Source of the DNA: Acidobacteriota bacterium
Lineage (GTDB): Bacteria; Acidobacteriota; Blastocatellia; Chloracidobacteriales; Chloracidobacteriaceae
Length of the DNA stretch: 64,000 nucleotides
NCBI GenBank assembly: GCA_016208495.1
Contig: JACQXX010000043.1
Coordinates: forward strand, 1-64,000
Direction: 5' to 3'
In this document: in pieces, positions 9,121-18,508 of the stretch
Layout: the number at the start of each line of letters is the position of its first letter
How positions within the stretch are numbered: position 1 is the first letter of the stretch
Program-made: the position numbers and the translations under genes
Notes under the pieces: generated by a model
Seen by the model: only the letters and a program-made list of their open reading frames with translations
The model's database searches: none
Told to the model about the DNA's origin: nothing

Positions 9121-11988
9121 ATGTCTAATTTTCTTGTGGAATTCATTGAACTTACTGCACGCCACCTTCCAGAGATGAAGCTCATCGCATCGCTGATGGC
9201 TTCCACCTGTGCGATGGGTTTTTTTGTCCTTTGTAAAAGCACCGAAAATGATAGAGAAGGTCAGGGAGTTGATTGGACCTTCTACTTTTTGGGAGGTTTT
9301 ATTGCCTTTGCGGTCAGCTATTTCCTCCAATGGGTTTTCCAAAAATCATCAAAGGAAGTTTTAGATGTCATCTCGATTTCCGGGTCTGCCATAAACAATG
9401 TTTTCTTTTTTGCCGCCGCCGCCACGCTGTATTTAAAGCGGCTATCTCACCGTGGATGGGTCACGATTATCACTTTAATGGCTATCCCAGCTTTATTTTC
9501 GATTGCGTTGAATTGGTATGGAAAGGGTGCTGAGTCTTTTAATAGATCGTTGGATTCAATCCCATCAGTATTTTGTCTTATGTATTTTGGGAGAGCCCTA
9601 AGCGCCAATATTGACTATCAAAAAGGAAACGCTCATTTAGAATATTTTTGGAAAGTGGCTGCATATGCTGTTTCAATACTTTATTCGCTCACTTCAATCT
9701 GTTATGTAATAGTTCCAATATCTTCCTTTGCTGATCAAGCAAATAGTGTTTTGCTTGTATCAGGCATTCGTATAGAAGATATTTCTAATGGGCTTGATTC
9801 AATTATAGTCTTACTTCTAATAATACCTTTAAGATTCAGCTATTTTGTCATTGCAATTGTTGTAATGGCGAGAGCAAGAATAGTTGGGCTACTTCATTCA
9901 ACATTTTTGATGTTGGAGAGACTTGCTGAAGCACAAAGCGCTGAGGAATTATTATATATTCCACAGACAATTCAGGAGCGATTACAGGTTGATACAGTCG
10001 ACTTTTCTATCCGAATCCCTGTATCTCATTCTCCTAAAATGCTCATCTTTAAGTATCCTGGTCAGTATCCAGACAATATCGACATCATTGACCTACCAGA
10101 TCAAAAGACAATCGTTGGACAGGTGTTAACAACAGTCAAAACAGTCTGGCTTTCAAATTTAAGAAAAAGTACCGGATCTATCTTCTCAAAATTCATTTTT
10201 ACTGATGACCCAGATAAGTATAAACAGCTTGGTGTTAGTGATTGGGAAATAGAAAGTGAATCATTCGTTCTAGTTCCAATTGTTTTCCAAAAGAGTGTTG
10301 TTGGATATATTCAAGCAACGACAAAAAACCCTCGAAAGATAACGGCTTTTGCTCGTAGCTATTTACGAAGACTCGCAACGCTATTTTCTCCGTCTGTTCA
10401 AGCCTTTCGCGAGCATGCCGCTACTGATCAATTTGGAATTGAATTTGCAAAATGGCAAGTGAGCCAGGAAAAAGCAACCATACAAAGCAGTGAACGAGGG
10501 ATACAGGACGATATAAATCAACTCGCTGCGATGATTCAAAATATTTTGTCTCCGCTCAAAACTGAATTATTGATTGATATTGGTTTTACAAAGTTCCCCT
10601 CAGAGCAACCTGATTCTCACAATGAATATAATTCTCTCCATAAAACACAAAAACTATATTCGGGTTTGAGAGTGCGAGGAACAGAACACCACCCAGAACT
10701 TACCATTGGAAACTTGATATTAATTATACCTCAGCACGATGATGGAACTTCTGCAGATAATCATCTCGCTTTAGGCACTCATTATTTACACCGGCGAGCC
10801 TTTGCAGCACTCACCTCAGAATACATCCTTGAAATTTATCAAACTCATTTTAATATTGCAATAAATGGACTTAGTATTAAACTCAATAGTTCAAATACGT
10901 TTGAAGATTGGGAAGCTCAAATTGAACAAACAGTACTTCGCTTGGGCATTCAAATAACGTTTGCCAGAAATCCGGAAACTGAGGAAATAATCGGAGGTAA
11001 GAATGAACCTGAACTGAGACAATTTCTAGAATCTCAACCGATTTACCCAGCTTTTAGCGTAGAAATAGAAGAGGTTTCAAATTCTCCTTTATCAGGTCAA
11101 AAAGTCATAAGCCTCTCACTCCCTAAATCAAAAACCTCTATCTGGTTTGGTATCAGTCGTAAAGATTTTGGTCATGAGATAATCCCCCCCTCTCCGTGGA
11201 GAGTCTTCCTTGAACGTTTGGGTGAAATTGCGGATATTAGCCTCGCTGGAATCATTACTCAGCAGAAACTTCACGAGGCAGCCAAAGTTGAAGGGTTAGC
11301 CGTTGCAGCAGTAACAATTGACACTCTGTTTCACCAAATTGTGAATATTGTTCGGAATGTATCACTTTCCCTTCCATTGCTGAGGGAGGCATTAGAAGAT
11401 CATACACTCACAACAACTGACGAAGAAATTGCAGAGTTGATCCGAAAATTACCTGAACAAACAAGCCATTTAGAACAACTTGCAAAAAAATTAAGAGGCT
11501 TCACCCAGTATGAAGGTCAAAAACCTTGTCTTTTATCTGAAGCAGCCATACATGCCCAAACTCTTCTCGATGGAAACTTAACGCTTCGAAAAATACAGCT
11601 CCAAATCAAGATTCCAAATGATCTCAAAATTGATTTTCCACTCAATGTCGCTTCAATGGCAATTTCAAATTTGGTGATGAATGCCAGTGATGCAATTAGT
11701 ACTATGAGTGTTCGACGCGATGGGATTATTCACATTAATATTGAAAAACTTGGTGATTGGATTCACTGTCATATAATTGATAACGGCCCTGGTATCCCTG
11801 AAGATCTAAAGGATAGGATCTTCGATCTAGGTTTTTCGACCAAGAGGGAAGGGAGAGGCTGGGGACTGTATCTTGTGAAAAGAGCGATGAGAGAAAATGG
11901 AGGCAAAGTTGAATTGACTGAATCCCGGCCAGGATTTACCAAATTCTCCCTCATATTTCCGAAACTCAAAGAAGGAACAAACCAATGA
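9121..11988 (+). CDS. Large membrane sensor histidine kinase
   Basis: A 955-residue kinase, first gene of a three-gene operon. About seven hydrophobic helices span residues ~15-255, followed by a GAF-like region (~265-440) and a second GAF-like or unknown region (~450-735). The phosphoacceptor is probably His738 in LFHQIVNIVRN, a non-classical H box. The ATPase domain has an N box (NLVMNASDAIS), G1 (DNGPGIP), F box (DLGFSTK) and G2 (GRGWGLYLVK). The gene is clearly AT-richer than its neighbours, which suggests acquisition by transfer. The ATG at 9121 lacks a clear Shine-Dalgarno. The stop codon overlaps the start of the receiver gene (ATGA), indicating translational coupling. Confidence 0.85.
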   Translation: MSNFLVEFIELTARHLPEMKLIASLMASTCAMGFFVLCKSTENDREGQGVDWTFYFLGGFIAFAVSYFLQWVFQKSSKEVLDVISISGSAINNVFFFAAAATLYLKRLSHRGWVTIITLMAIPALFSIALNWYGKGAESFNRSLDSIPSVFCLMYFGRALSANIDYQKGNAHLEYFWKVAAYAVSILYSLTSICYVIVPISSFADQANSVLLVSGIRIEDISNGLDSIIVLLLIIPLRFSYFVIAIVVMARARIVGLLHSTFLMLERLAEAQSAEELLYIPQTIQERLQVDTVDFSIRIPVSHSPKMLIFKYPGQYPDNIDIIDLPDQKTIVGQVLTTVKTVWLSNLRKSTGSIFSKFIFTDDPDKYKQLGVSDWEIESESFVLVPIVFQKSVVGYIQATTKNPRKITAFARSYLRRLATLFSPSVQAFREHAATDQFGIEFAKWQVSQEKATIQSSERGIQDDINQLAAMIQNILSPLKTELLIDIGFTKFPSEQPDSHNEYNSLHKTQKLYSGLRVRGTEHHPELTIGNLILIIPQHDDGTSADNHLALGTHYLHRRAFAALTSEYILEIYQTHFNIAINGLSIKLNSSNTFEDWEAQIEQTVLRLGIQITFARNPETEEIIGGKNEPELRQFLESQPIYPAFSVEIEEVSNSPLSGQKVISLSLPKSKTSIWFGISRKDFGHEIIPPSPWRVFLERLGEIADISLAGIITQQKLHEAAKVEGLAVAAVTIDTLFHQIVNIVRNVSLSLPLLREALEDHTLTTTDEEIAELIRKLPEQTSHLEQLAKKLRGFTQYEGQKPCLLSEAAIHAQTLLDGNLTLRKIQLQIKIPNDLKIDFPLNVASMAISNLVMNASDAISTMSVRRDGIIHINIEKLGDWIHCHIIDNGPGIPEDLKDRIFDLGFSTKREGRGWGLYLVKRAMRENGGKVELTESRPGFTKFSLIFPKLKEGTNQ

Positions 11989-13682
11989 CACACTTGATCA
12001 ACACCCCATCTTTATCTCTTTCCCAAAATAGAATTCCCGGAAAAATCCTGGTCGTCGAGGATGAATTTGCTCAACGGTTAGCATACACAAAAGCTTTGCA
12101 AAAATGCGGCTTCCAGGTGGTTACCCCAAAAAATATCAAAGAAGTTCGAAAACAGGCCCAGGAACTTGGTGATGAGTTAGCTGTAGCCTTACTTGACATG
12201 AGGCTGATTGAGCCAGATTACGAAGACCCAAACGACCCAGGATTAACAGGTGCTGATCTTGGGTTAGAAATTCGCAAAGGACGAAAAAGGGCAGGAAAAC
12301 TATCATCTCAACAATTTGTGATTTGCTCAGCCTGGCCGAACATTGAGTACTACAAGAGTGCGGTCCAACTGGGCGTTGCAGCATATCTCTTAAAGGATGA
12401 ACTGATTGGGATTGCTGGACTTGCTCGACTCGTAAGCCATATTCGGGCTCTGTATTTACGCTGGGCAATTGAAACTGATTGCCTTGGTAGTTCACAACTC
12501 CTAAAAGAAATTGCGTTTACCTCTCGAAACCAGGAAGAGAGTATTGTTAGGTTTTGTCAGGAAATAATCGCCCCTCGACTCGAAGAAAGCCTGGGAGCAC
12601 CGTTTGTGATTTTGTTAACCGACAACAAAGGCACCAAATGTTGTGCAGGAAGCTTAGATATTCCACAAGGGTATTCTCGGGAATTAGATGGTATTCAATT
12701 GATGACCTTTGTGGACTTTAAAGGGGCGGACCCATTTATTCTGAATGCACAGGAATCCTTTTGGCGGGAACGCCTCAGTCCAGAGTTATCACTCACGTTA
12801 GATGGAGCTGCTTTTATCCCGTTCTCAATCCGAGAACTGAGATTAACCCTGGGTATTCTTAAGAACAATTCAACGGAAAATCAATTTACAGAAGATGTTA
12901 AGGAATTAGGAAAAACCCTTGTCCAGTTTTTCAATCCAACACTGATTGAACTGATAATCAACCTTCTTTCTGAATTCTACGAGCGCTCAGGAGAGTTAAA
13001 AGGAGAACTACAAGGACTGGCTAAATTGTGTTCGATGGTTGGACAAGAACAGCTTAACCTCTTATCTGATTTGAACCCCGAGGCTCCTCAAGGCATATTA
13101 GATGGACTTCAAATCTGGGCACGGGATCTCTTGAGTATAGGAACTTCATTGATGTCCCTTAGTACAGACAACCTTGACCCGGACTATTTGGAAGAAATTC
13201 AAGTCGCGGAATTTATCACTGCACTCCTGGAAGGTCATTTGCCCATGTTTGATTGCGAAATCCATGGGGACTGTACTGTAATTGCAACTCGTGAGGACCT
13301 TTACACTATTGTCTCCAGAATGCTGCAATGGTTTGAACGACAAGCGGAAATTGGTAAAACATCCACCAAAATGGCCATCTATTGTTCAGAAACAAAAGAA
13401 CGAGCCCATCTAATTTTTGAAGACCAAAGCTGGCGACTCCCCAAACCTGCACGAAACCGTTTATTTGCACCATTTACTTATATCCGGCCATTTCATGGAA
13501 AACCGGACAGCAAAGAAAAGGAAGAAAACACTGGTCGGTATCTATCTTTGTATCTGGCGGGTAAGTTGGTTGAAATACGCTATAAAGGCAGGATTGAAGA
13601 TCGAACAGATGAATTGGCTGGTGAAGAAGAAGCTGAATTGGGCCATCGCTTTGTCCTTACCTTTCCAAAAAATAATGAGTAA
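11985..13682 (+). CDS. Receiver-domain protein with degenerate histidine-kinase-like C-terminus
   Basis: A 565-residue protein. Residues ~18-150 are a response-regulator receiver: acidic pair in VVEDE, phosphoacceptor Asp71 in LLDMRL, Ser in FVICSAWP, and Lys in YLLKDEL; a loop of about 12 residues (EPDYEDPNDPG) is inserted after the Asp. The middle (~170-380) may be a GAF-like region. The last ~150 residues follow the outline of an HATPase domain but lack intact N, G1 and G2 boxes; only the end (LYLAGKLVEIRYKGRIE ... GHRFVLTFPK) is recognisable. There is no DNA-binding domain, so output is probably protein-protein. It is coupled to the kinase (4-base overlap), and the CHAT protease gene follows 22 bp later. 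Confidence 0.8.
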   Translation: MTHLINTPSLSLSQNRIPGKILVVEDEFAQRLAYTKALQKCGFQVVTPKNIKEVRKQAQELGDELAVALLDMRLIEPDYEDPNDPGLTGADLGLEIRKGRKRAGKLSSQQFVICSAWPNIEYYKSAVQLGVAAYLLKDELIGIAGLARLVSHIRALYLRWAIETDCLGSSQLLKEIAFTSRNQEESIVRFCQEIIAPRLEESLGAPFVILLTDNKGTKCCAGSLDIPQGYSRELDGIQLMTFVDFKGADPFILNAQESFWRERLSPELSLTLDGAAFIPFSIRELRLTLGILKNNSTENQFTEDVKELGKTLVQFFNPTLIELIINLLSEFYERSGELKGELQGLAKLCSMVGQEQLNLLSDLNPEAPQGILDGLQIWARDLLSIGTSLMSLSTDNLDPDYLEEIQVAEFITALLEGHLPMFDCEIHGDCTVIATREDLYTIVSRMLQWFERQAEIGKTSTKMAIYCSETKERAHLIFEDQSWRLPKPARNRLFAPFTYIRPFHGKPDSKEKEENTGRYLSLYLAGKLVEIRYKGRIEDRTDELAGEEEAELGHRFVLTFPKNNE

Positions 13683-13704
13683 TTTGAAGTGATGGAGGAA
13701 ACAT

Positions 13705-15270
13705 ATGCCAGTTAGCATTTTTGTCCTTAGTGAAGGTTCCCCGAGACCACTTGCTTATTGGATTGAAAATGACCCTCAAGGGCATGAACCCAGTTTTCAA
13801 CAAAAAAAGTGGAATGACCTTGTCCTGGATTTACCAACCCATTACACCAATGAGCCATCCCAAAATAAACGGTATCATGTTTTTCTCTGCCTCTATGGAC
13901 CTCACATTTCACAAACATTTGAACTGGATTATTACCAGGAATTGATACAACAGGCCCAAAATTTCTCCTGGGGGGCCAGAGTTACCTTTGTCATTAGCCA
14001 GGAAGTGAGTCGCAAATTTGACCTCACGTACATTGACGCACTTCACGTCTGGTTCCGTAAAATTTTTCCAGTTCAGGAAGAGAATCACAAGCCAAACATT
14101 TATGCTGATGACTTAATTGAGTTACCAGAAGCGTATTTTGATCGGATTACTGCCGAAGCTGATAGATTTGCAAATGAACTGCACAAGCACTCCCTACGCT
14201 CTCTTGCACGAGCAAGTCAAGTGAAAGAAATTATCTATAAGGATTCAAAACTATGGATTCCAAAAATCTCAGAATTGAGAAGCTTTTTTCCTGAAGAAGT
14301 CAGAAACATGGGGGATGGGTTTAAAAAAGGTGAAGCTCAAGAAATTGCAATCATCCATGTTGATGACCAAAGTAAAATAAAGCAGATTGCGCCAGGCAGG
14401 GCAAAATTTGAAACAGTTATCCTGTGTAATGACAAATCATCTGGTTCAAAGCTGGAACCTGCTTTTGAAGAATGGGTAAAAGGAAAAAGACTTATTAAGG
14501 CTACAGGGATTTTTGAAACAGTATTCATTTGCCTGCACATTAAACAAAAAACTCCTCCTCCATTAAGACGGATCGGGAAAATCGAAGTTATCCCCCCACG
14601 TCGGTCACTCTTTCCTCCAAACTCGAAACAAACTGAGCCCCATCTTTTGGTTACGAGTTCTTTTAACAAGAATGTAGATCGGCTGCCATATCTGTTTGGC
14701 GCCTCTGAGCACATTGCACGGATAAGAAGAAAACTGCCTTTTGGGTATCATTTTCATGTTCACCCATCTTTGAATGGAGAAACTTTGGCCAGTTTTGTGA
14801 GTGGCCATCTGTTTCGGGAAAAAGAGTTAACGGCCTGGGTTTACATCGGACATGGTTTTGGTGGGAACCTTCAAACTTCCGATACTGTTTGGAAACCTCT
14901 CCCTGACGGTAAAATCACGGCAGAAGCGGTTCGAGAAAAACCTCAATTTTGGCTTGATCAGTTTCGAGGCTATGAAAAGGGCTTACCGCTGGTGCTCTTT
15001 TGTGCCTGTGAGTCAGAGAAAATTGCACGCCAATTTGCACAAGCTGGGGTTGGTGTGGCAATCGGCTTCAAAAAGAAGGTTTTGCTTGAGCAATGCTGGG
15101 CTATATCAGAAGAAGTAATCCCAGCCGCTATCAAGACGCATGGTGACCGGATGGCAATAGTTAATGCATTTCACAGAGCTTGCTTGAGATTGCCAAAACC
15201 AAAAATCATTGAGAACGGCCAGGAAACATACCATGACCCTGAACCGGTTGCTTTTTTACATCGGACCTAA
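13705..15270 (+). CDS. CHAT-domain caspase-like protease, two-component associated
   Basis: A 521-residue protein, third gene of the kinase/receiver operon, with GGAGGA 7 bases before its ATG. The C-terminal ~200 residues carry the CHAT pattern of caspase-like peptidases: His383 in WVYIGHGFGG, and Cys435 in LVLFCACESEKIA, followed by AGVGVAIGFKKKV and a helix that ends in an AIVNAFHRACLRL segment. The N-terminal ~310 residues match nothing I recognise; they contain two alpha/beta-looking parts and no membrane helix or TPR motif. CHAT proteases act as regulated executioner peptidases in several bacterial defence systems; here control would be by phosphorelay. Coupling of CHAT to a dedicated kinase and receiver is unusual. 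Confidence 0.78.
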   Translation: MPVSIFVLSEGSPRPLAYWIENDPQGHEPSFQQKKWNDLVLDLPTHYTNEPSQNKRYHVFLCLYGPHISQTFELDYYQELIQQAQNFSWGARVTFVISQEVSRKFDLTYIDALHVWFRKIFPVQEENHKPNIYADDLIELPEAYFDRITAEADRFANELHKHSLRSLARASQVKEIIYKDSKLWIPKISELRSFFPEEVRNMGDGFKKGEAQEIAIIHVDDQSKIKQIAPGRAKFETVILCNDKSSGSKLEPAFEEWVKGKRLIKATGIFETVFICLHIKQKTPPPLRRIGKIEVIPPRRSLFPPNSKQTEPHLLVTSSFNKNVDRLPYLFGASEHIARIRRKLPFGYHFHVHPSLNGETLASFVSGHLFREKELTAWVYIGHGFGGNLQTSDTVWKPLPDGKITAEAVREKPQFWLDQFRGYEKGLPLVLFCACESEKIARQFAQAGVGVAIGFKKKVLLEQCWAISEEVIPAAIKTHGDRMAIVNAFHRACLRLPKPKIIENGQETYHDPEPVAFLHRT

Positions 15271-15297
15271 ATGTCTTGAAAATGCTCAATGGCGACA

Positions 15298-16347
15298 TTA
15301 TTTCCCTTCGGCAACCAGGAACGCATTCACTCTCAGGCCAAGTGGCAATCGGGTGTCTGGTTCGAGTTCAACCAGGACTTCCAGGATTTTGGTGTCTACG
15401 CGTTCGGTTGGTTCTTCGGTCCGAATGTTTTTCTTCCCCAGGATTTGCCCGACCTGGACGACCTTCCCGTAAAATTGCTTCTCGCCAAACGCATCTGCCG
15501 TAACATAGGCTTTTTGCCCGAGTTTGACTTTGGCCACATCCGATTCATCAATATCAACCCGCACACGCTGGGCCAGCCGATCTGAAATGGTCACAATCGG
15601 GTTTGGATTGGTGTCGGAAACACTTTCGCCAATGTGCAGATGTTTGCGAAGCACAATTCCAGAAATCGGGGAGCGAATAATCGTCTTGGCCAGTCGCGCC
15701 TGGGCTTCCTGCACTTCGGCCTGAGCAAGTTGGACTTCAGCTTCGGCGCGAGCCAGATCTTCAGCCCGAGTTTGGGTTTCGATGAGGTTCATCCGTTCGC
15801 GAAGGGCTTCGAGCCGGGCCTGGGCCACCTGATAGTTTCGATCCAGCGTGTCTACGTCGTGGCGAGCAATAAACCCTTCAGCGAGGAGCTTTTGTTTGCG
15901 TTCGTACTCAAGTCTGGCATTCGCAACCTGAGCCTCGGCTTCGCGAACGTTGGCCTGGGCTTCGCGGCGCTCTTCAGTGCGTGAACCATTTTTGAGCTTG
16001 AGCAATTCGGCCTCACGAATCTTGAGCCGGGCCTGGGCCGAAGCCACCAGCGCTACAAAATCAGCGTTCTCAAGTTCGGCCAGCACCTGACCTTTTTCGA
16101 TCACATCACCTTCTTCGACCAGCACGGATTTCAATTTTCCGCTGACTTGCGAACTAATTTTGATTTCTTCAGAACGTGGTTCAATCCGTCCCGAGCCTGG
16201 AACGAGATTGGTAGGTGATTTTTCTTTGGTGGTCGCCGCGGCTTCAAAAGCTTTTCCAGGTTCAACCAGTTTTACGGCATACCCGGTTAAGGCCAGACTG
16301 CCGACCATCGCCACTGAAACCATCGCTACAAAAAAATTCTTTCGCAT
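15298..16347 (-). CDS. HlyD/DevB-family membrane fusion protein of ABC exporter
   Basis: A 349-residue periplasmic adaptor. Residues ~7-25 form one N-terminal membrane anchor. The segment SSQVSGKLKSVLVEEGDVIEKGQVLAEL is a split biotinyl-lipoyl half (given here in outline, residues ~66-95), followed by a long Ala/Glu/Arg-rich coiled coil (~100-235) and the second half at TIIRSPISGIVLRKHL. It should connect the inner-membrane ABC exporter to an outer-membrane channel. It is the last gene of the tetR-permease-ATPase-adaptor run on the minus strand and converges with the CHAT operon, with only 27 bp between the stops. The exported substrate is unknown; DevBCA exporters move glycolipids. Confidence 0.85.
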   Translation of the reverse strand: MRKNFFVAMVSVAMVGSLALTGYAVKLVEPGKAFEAAATTKEKSPTNLVPGSGRIEPRSEEIKISSQVSGKLKSVLVEEGDVIEKGQVLAELENADFVALVASAQARLKIREAELLKLKNGSRTEERREAQANVREAEAQVANARLEYERKQKLLAEGFIARHDVDTLDRNYQVAQARLEALRERMNLIETQTRAEDLARAEAEVQLAQAEVQEAQARLAKTIIRSPISGIVLRKHLHIGESVSDTNPNPIVTISDRLAQRVRVDIDESDVAKVKLGQKAYVTADAFGEKQFYGKVVQVGQILGKKNIRTEEPTERVDTKILEVLVELEPDTRLPLGLRVNAFLVAEGK

Positions 16348-16442
16348 AATTTTCTCCGTTTCTGGTGCATTGTGCTGGGTACCTGACCATGATTTCCCAG
16401 ATACCTGACAATGCGAATGAACTGATTGAAAAAATTGTCTTT

Positions 16443-17189
16443 CTATAAACCCTGAACCCCGAACCCTGAACCCTGGTTTGAGTGTGCTGCGACTGTCACC
16501 AATTTCTGAGTTGGCAATTCCTTGAGTTTGCCGTCTTCAATTCGAACCATTCGGTCCGCATAATGCAAAATCCGATTATCGTGGGTCACAATGACCACCG
16601 CGCGTCCACGTTCGTGGGCCAGTTCGCGCAACATTTCCATCACGGTTTGGCCGCTGGTGCTATCGAGCGCCGCCGTGGGTTCGTCTGCCAGAATGATATC
16701 TGGATCTCCGGCCAGGGCACGGGCAATGGCGACGCGCTGTTTCTGTCCTCCAGAAAGATCAGCCGGATACGAATACAATTTGTCAGCCAGGCCAACCCGT
16801 TCGAGCAATTCCTGGGAAATCCGGCGTGCTTTGCTGCCACGAATCCCTTTCAGATCGAGGGCGACCTCTACGTTTTCACCTACATTTAAGGCCGGGAACA
16901 AATTGAACCCTTGAAAAATGAATCCAATGTGTGACCGACGCACTTTTGGAAGCAGGGAATCAGATAAAGCCGACACGTTCTGACCTTTGATCCAGATACG
17001 CCCAGAGGTCGGCGTCAAAATACAACCCATAATTGACAAAAGTGTCGTTTTTCCACTTCCAGACGGCCCCATCATCAACACCAGCTCGCCTGGAACCACC
17101 TTCATTGAGACTTCGTGGAGCGCGTGAACGGCACTGGCGCCGCTCGAATAGGTTTTCGTGATGTGTTCAACTGAAATTGCGTGTTGCAT
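16443..17189 (-). CDS. ABC exporter ATP-binding subunit (DevA/MacB-type)
   Basis: A 248-residue nucleotide-binding subunit with Walker A GPSGSGKTT, signature LSGGQKQRVAIARAL, Walker B IILADEPTAALD and the switch His in VIVTHD. It pairs with the FtsX-like permease upstream and the adaptor downstream. Oddity: the last residues (GSGFGVQGL) are encoded by GGGTTCA-type heptamer repeats, so the natural stop codon was apparently lost and the frame now ends inside the repeat. A second heptamer array (17199-17275) stands directly before the ATG, where a Shine-Dalgarno would be expected. Confidence 0.9.
   Translation of the reverse strand: MQHAISVEHITKTYSSGASAVHALHEVSMKVVPGELVLMMGPSGSGKTTLLSIMGCILTPTSGRIWIKGQNVSALSDSLLPKVRRSHIGFIFQGFNLFPALNVGENVEVALDLKGIRGSKARRISQELLERVGLADKLYSYPADLSGGQKQRVAIARALAGDPDIILADEPTAALDSTSGQTVMEMLRELAHERGRAVVIVTHDNRILHYADRMVRIEDGKLKELPTQKLVTVAAHSNQGSGFGVQGL
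16449..16475 (-). repeat. GGGTTCA/G heptamer array at the 3' end of the ATPase gene
   Basis: Four heptamer units in the sense of the minus strand, lying inside the final codons of the ABC ATPase gene. Confidence 0.8.
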
Positions 17190-17198
17190 ATATTTTTT

Positions 17199-17275
17199 AG
17201 GGTTCGGGGTTCGGGGTTCGGGGTTCGGGGTTCGGGGTTCGGGGTTCGGGGTTCGGGGTTCGGGGTTCGGGGTTT
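17199..17275 (+). repeat. GGGTTCG heptamer array
   Basis: About eleven near-perfect GGGTTCG units between the permease and ATPase genes of the exporter. It occupies the leader of the ATPase gene. Confidence 0.9.
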
Positions 17276-17317
17276 TCGAAGGTAGTCATTCTCTTCAGCC
17301 CTGAGTCCAGGAGTTTT

Positions 17318-18442
17318 TCAACCCTTAAAAACCATGGCTGGATCAATTTGAGTTACTTTCTTAATCGAGACAATCGAAGCCCCAATGCACATCATCAGCG
17401 TGAGGACAAACAGACCGAGGCCAACCTGCCAGGGCATAAAAATCGCAGTGACTCCGTTTTGACTGGCCTGGACGACGAGCAAACTGACTGAAATTCCAAG
17501 CACATATCCAATGACGGCACTGATGACAGCCTGTTCAATAATGACTCGATAGATATAGCTGTTGTCAGCACCCATGGCCTTGAGAGTGCCATATTCTTTG
17601 AGGTGATCAACGGTGGAGGCATAAATTGTCTGAGCGACGACCACCACGCCGACAATCAACCCCAAAATGGCCGCCACAATCACGGTGACACCGGCGCCGG
17701 TGCTAAACAGCCAGTAATCTCGGGTCATTTGGCCAAATTCGGCAGCCGTTGAAATATCCACGTCTTTGATTCGCAAACCAAGTTCACGCCTGACCTGCTC
17801 GACGTCATATCCAGGCGCAACTTTTACCAGAATGTACTGGGTCTGGTCTTCGCGAAAATTGGCGTAGTTGAGTGCGTTTTTAAATGAGGTGAAAATGGCC
17901 GGAGACGTGGTAAAGGTTCGAATCCCTCGCGTAAACCCAACCACTTTGGCCCGACGATTATTGATTTCAACCACCTGGCCAAGACGAGTCACTCCCAGTT
18001 TTTCTTGATAGAGTTCGTCAATGATGATGGTGTCATCCGCTTTCAGGTCTTCGATTTGACCAGCAGTGAGATTCCACGGGCCGCCGAGTGGGCGATCCGG
18101 GTTGAACCCAAGCACCATTCCGCCTTCATTTGAACCATCCGGGCGTTTCCAATCAATGAATTGCAGAATGAATTTCTCGGCCCACTGAACGCCTGGCACC
18201 GCACGTGCCTGATAGAGCTTGCGTTCGCTAAACACAACGCCAACTTCGATATAGGGAACATCCTTGGATCGAATCCAAAGGTCAGCTCCTGAATGATGGA
18301 TGATGTCTGAGGTAGCCCGGCTAAACCCAACCAGCAACCCAATTTGAATCGCCACCAGAATAACGGCAAACACCACACCTGTCAGAGTCACGCCAAACCG
18401 AACCTTATCGTGGATTAAGTTGCGCCAGGAGAGCCGTCTCAT
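17318..18442 (-). CDS. ABC exporter permease (DevC/FtsX type)
   Basis: About 374 residues from the ATG at 18442 (MRRLSWRNLIHDKVRF), chosen because GAGG lies 10 bases upstream and because the longer frame starts with TTG inside the TetR operator. Topology is that of FtsX/MacB permeases: one N-terminal helix (~20-40), a large extracytoplasmic domain (~45-235), then three helices near the C-terminus (~245-370). It forms the membrane channel with the ATPase and adaptor encoded downstream. The 17-bp palindrome at 18478-18494 lies 36 bp upstream of this start, so the gene is probably repressed by the TetR protein encoded just before it. Confidence 0.87.
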   Translation of the reverse strand: MRRLSWRNLIHDKVRFGVTLTGVVFAVILVAIQIGLLVGFSRATSDIIHHSGADLWIRSKDVPYIEVGVVFSERKLYQARAVPGVQWAEKFILQFIDWKRPDGSNEGGMVLGFNPDRPLGGPWNLTAGQIEDLKADDTIIIDELYQEKLGVTRLGQVVEINNRRAKVVGFTRGIRTFTTSPAIFTSFKNALNYANFREDQTQYILVKVAPGYDVEQVRRELGLRIKDVDISTAAEFGQMTRDYWLFSTGAGVTVIVAAILGLIVGVVVVAQTIYASTVDHLKEYGTLKAMGADNSYIYRVIIEQAVISAVIGYVLGISVSLLVVQASQNGVTAIFMPWQVGLGLFVLTLMMCIGASIVSIKKVTQIDPAMVFKG

Positions 18443-18477
18443 TCGGAAGTACCTCGTTCGTTTAACGCAAAAAAGAT

Positions 18478-18494
18478 GCTTAACGGCGTTAAGC
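18478..18494. promoter_or_regulatory. TetR operator, copy 2 (before permease)
   Basis: GCTTAACGGCGTTAAGC is a perfect palindrome with 7-base arms and a 3-base centre. The same core (CTTAAC, three bases, GTTAAG) stands at 19167-19183 upstream of the tetR gene. Confidence 0.85.
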
Positions 18495-18508
18495 AACAGG
18501 CAAAAAAA

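Noticed and set aside
17199-17275. Telomere-like sequence
   Set aside because: GGGTTCG resembles eukaryotic telomere repeats only superficially; it is internal and one of many intergenic arrays.
18443-18496. N-terminal extension of the ABC permease
   Set aside because: It starts with TTG inside the TetR operator; the ATG at 18442 has a better ribosome binding site and fits the family.
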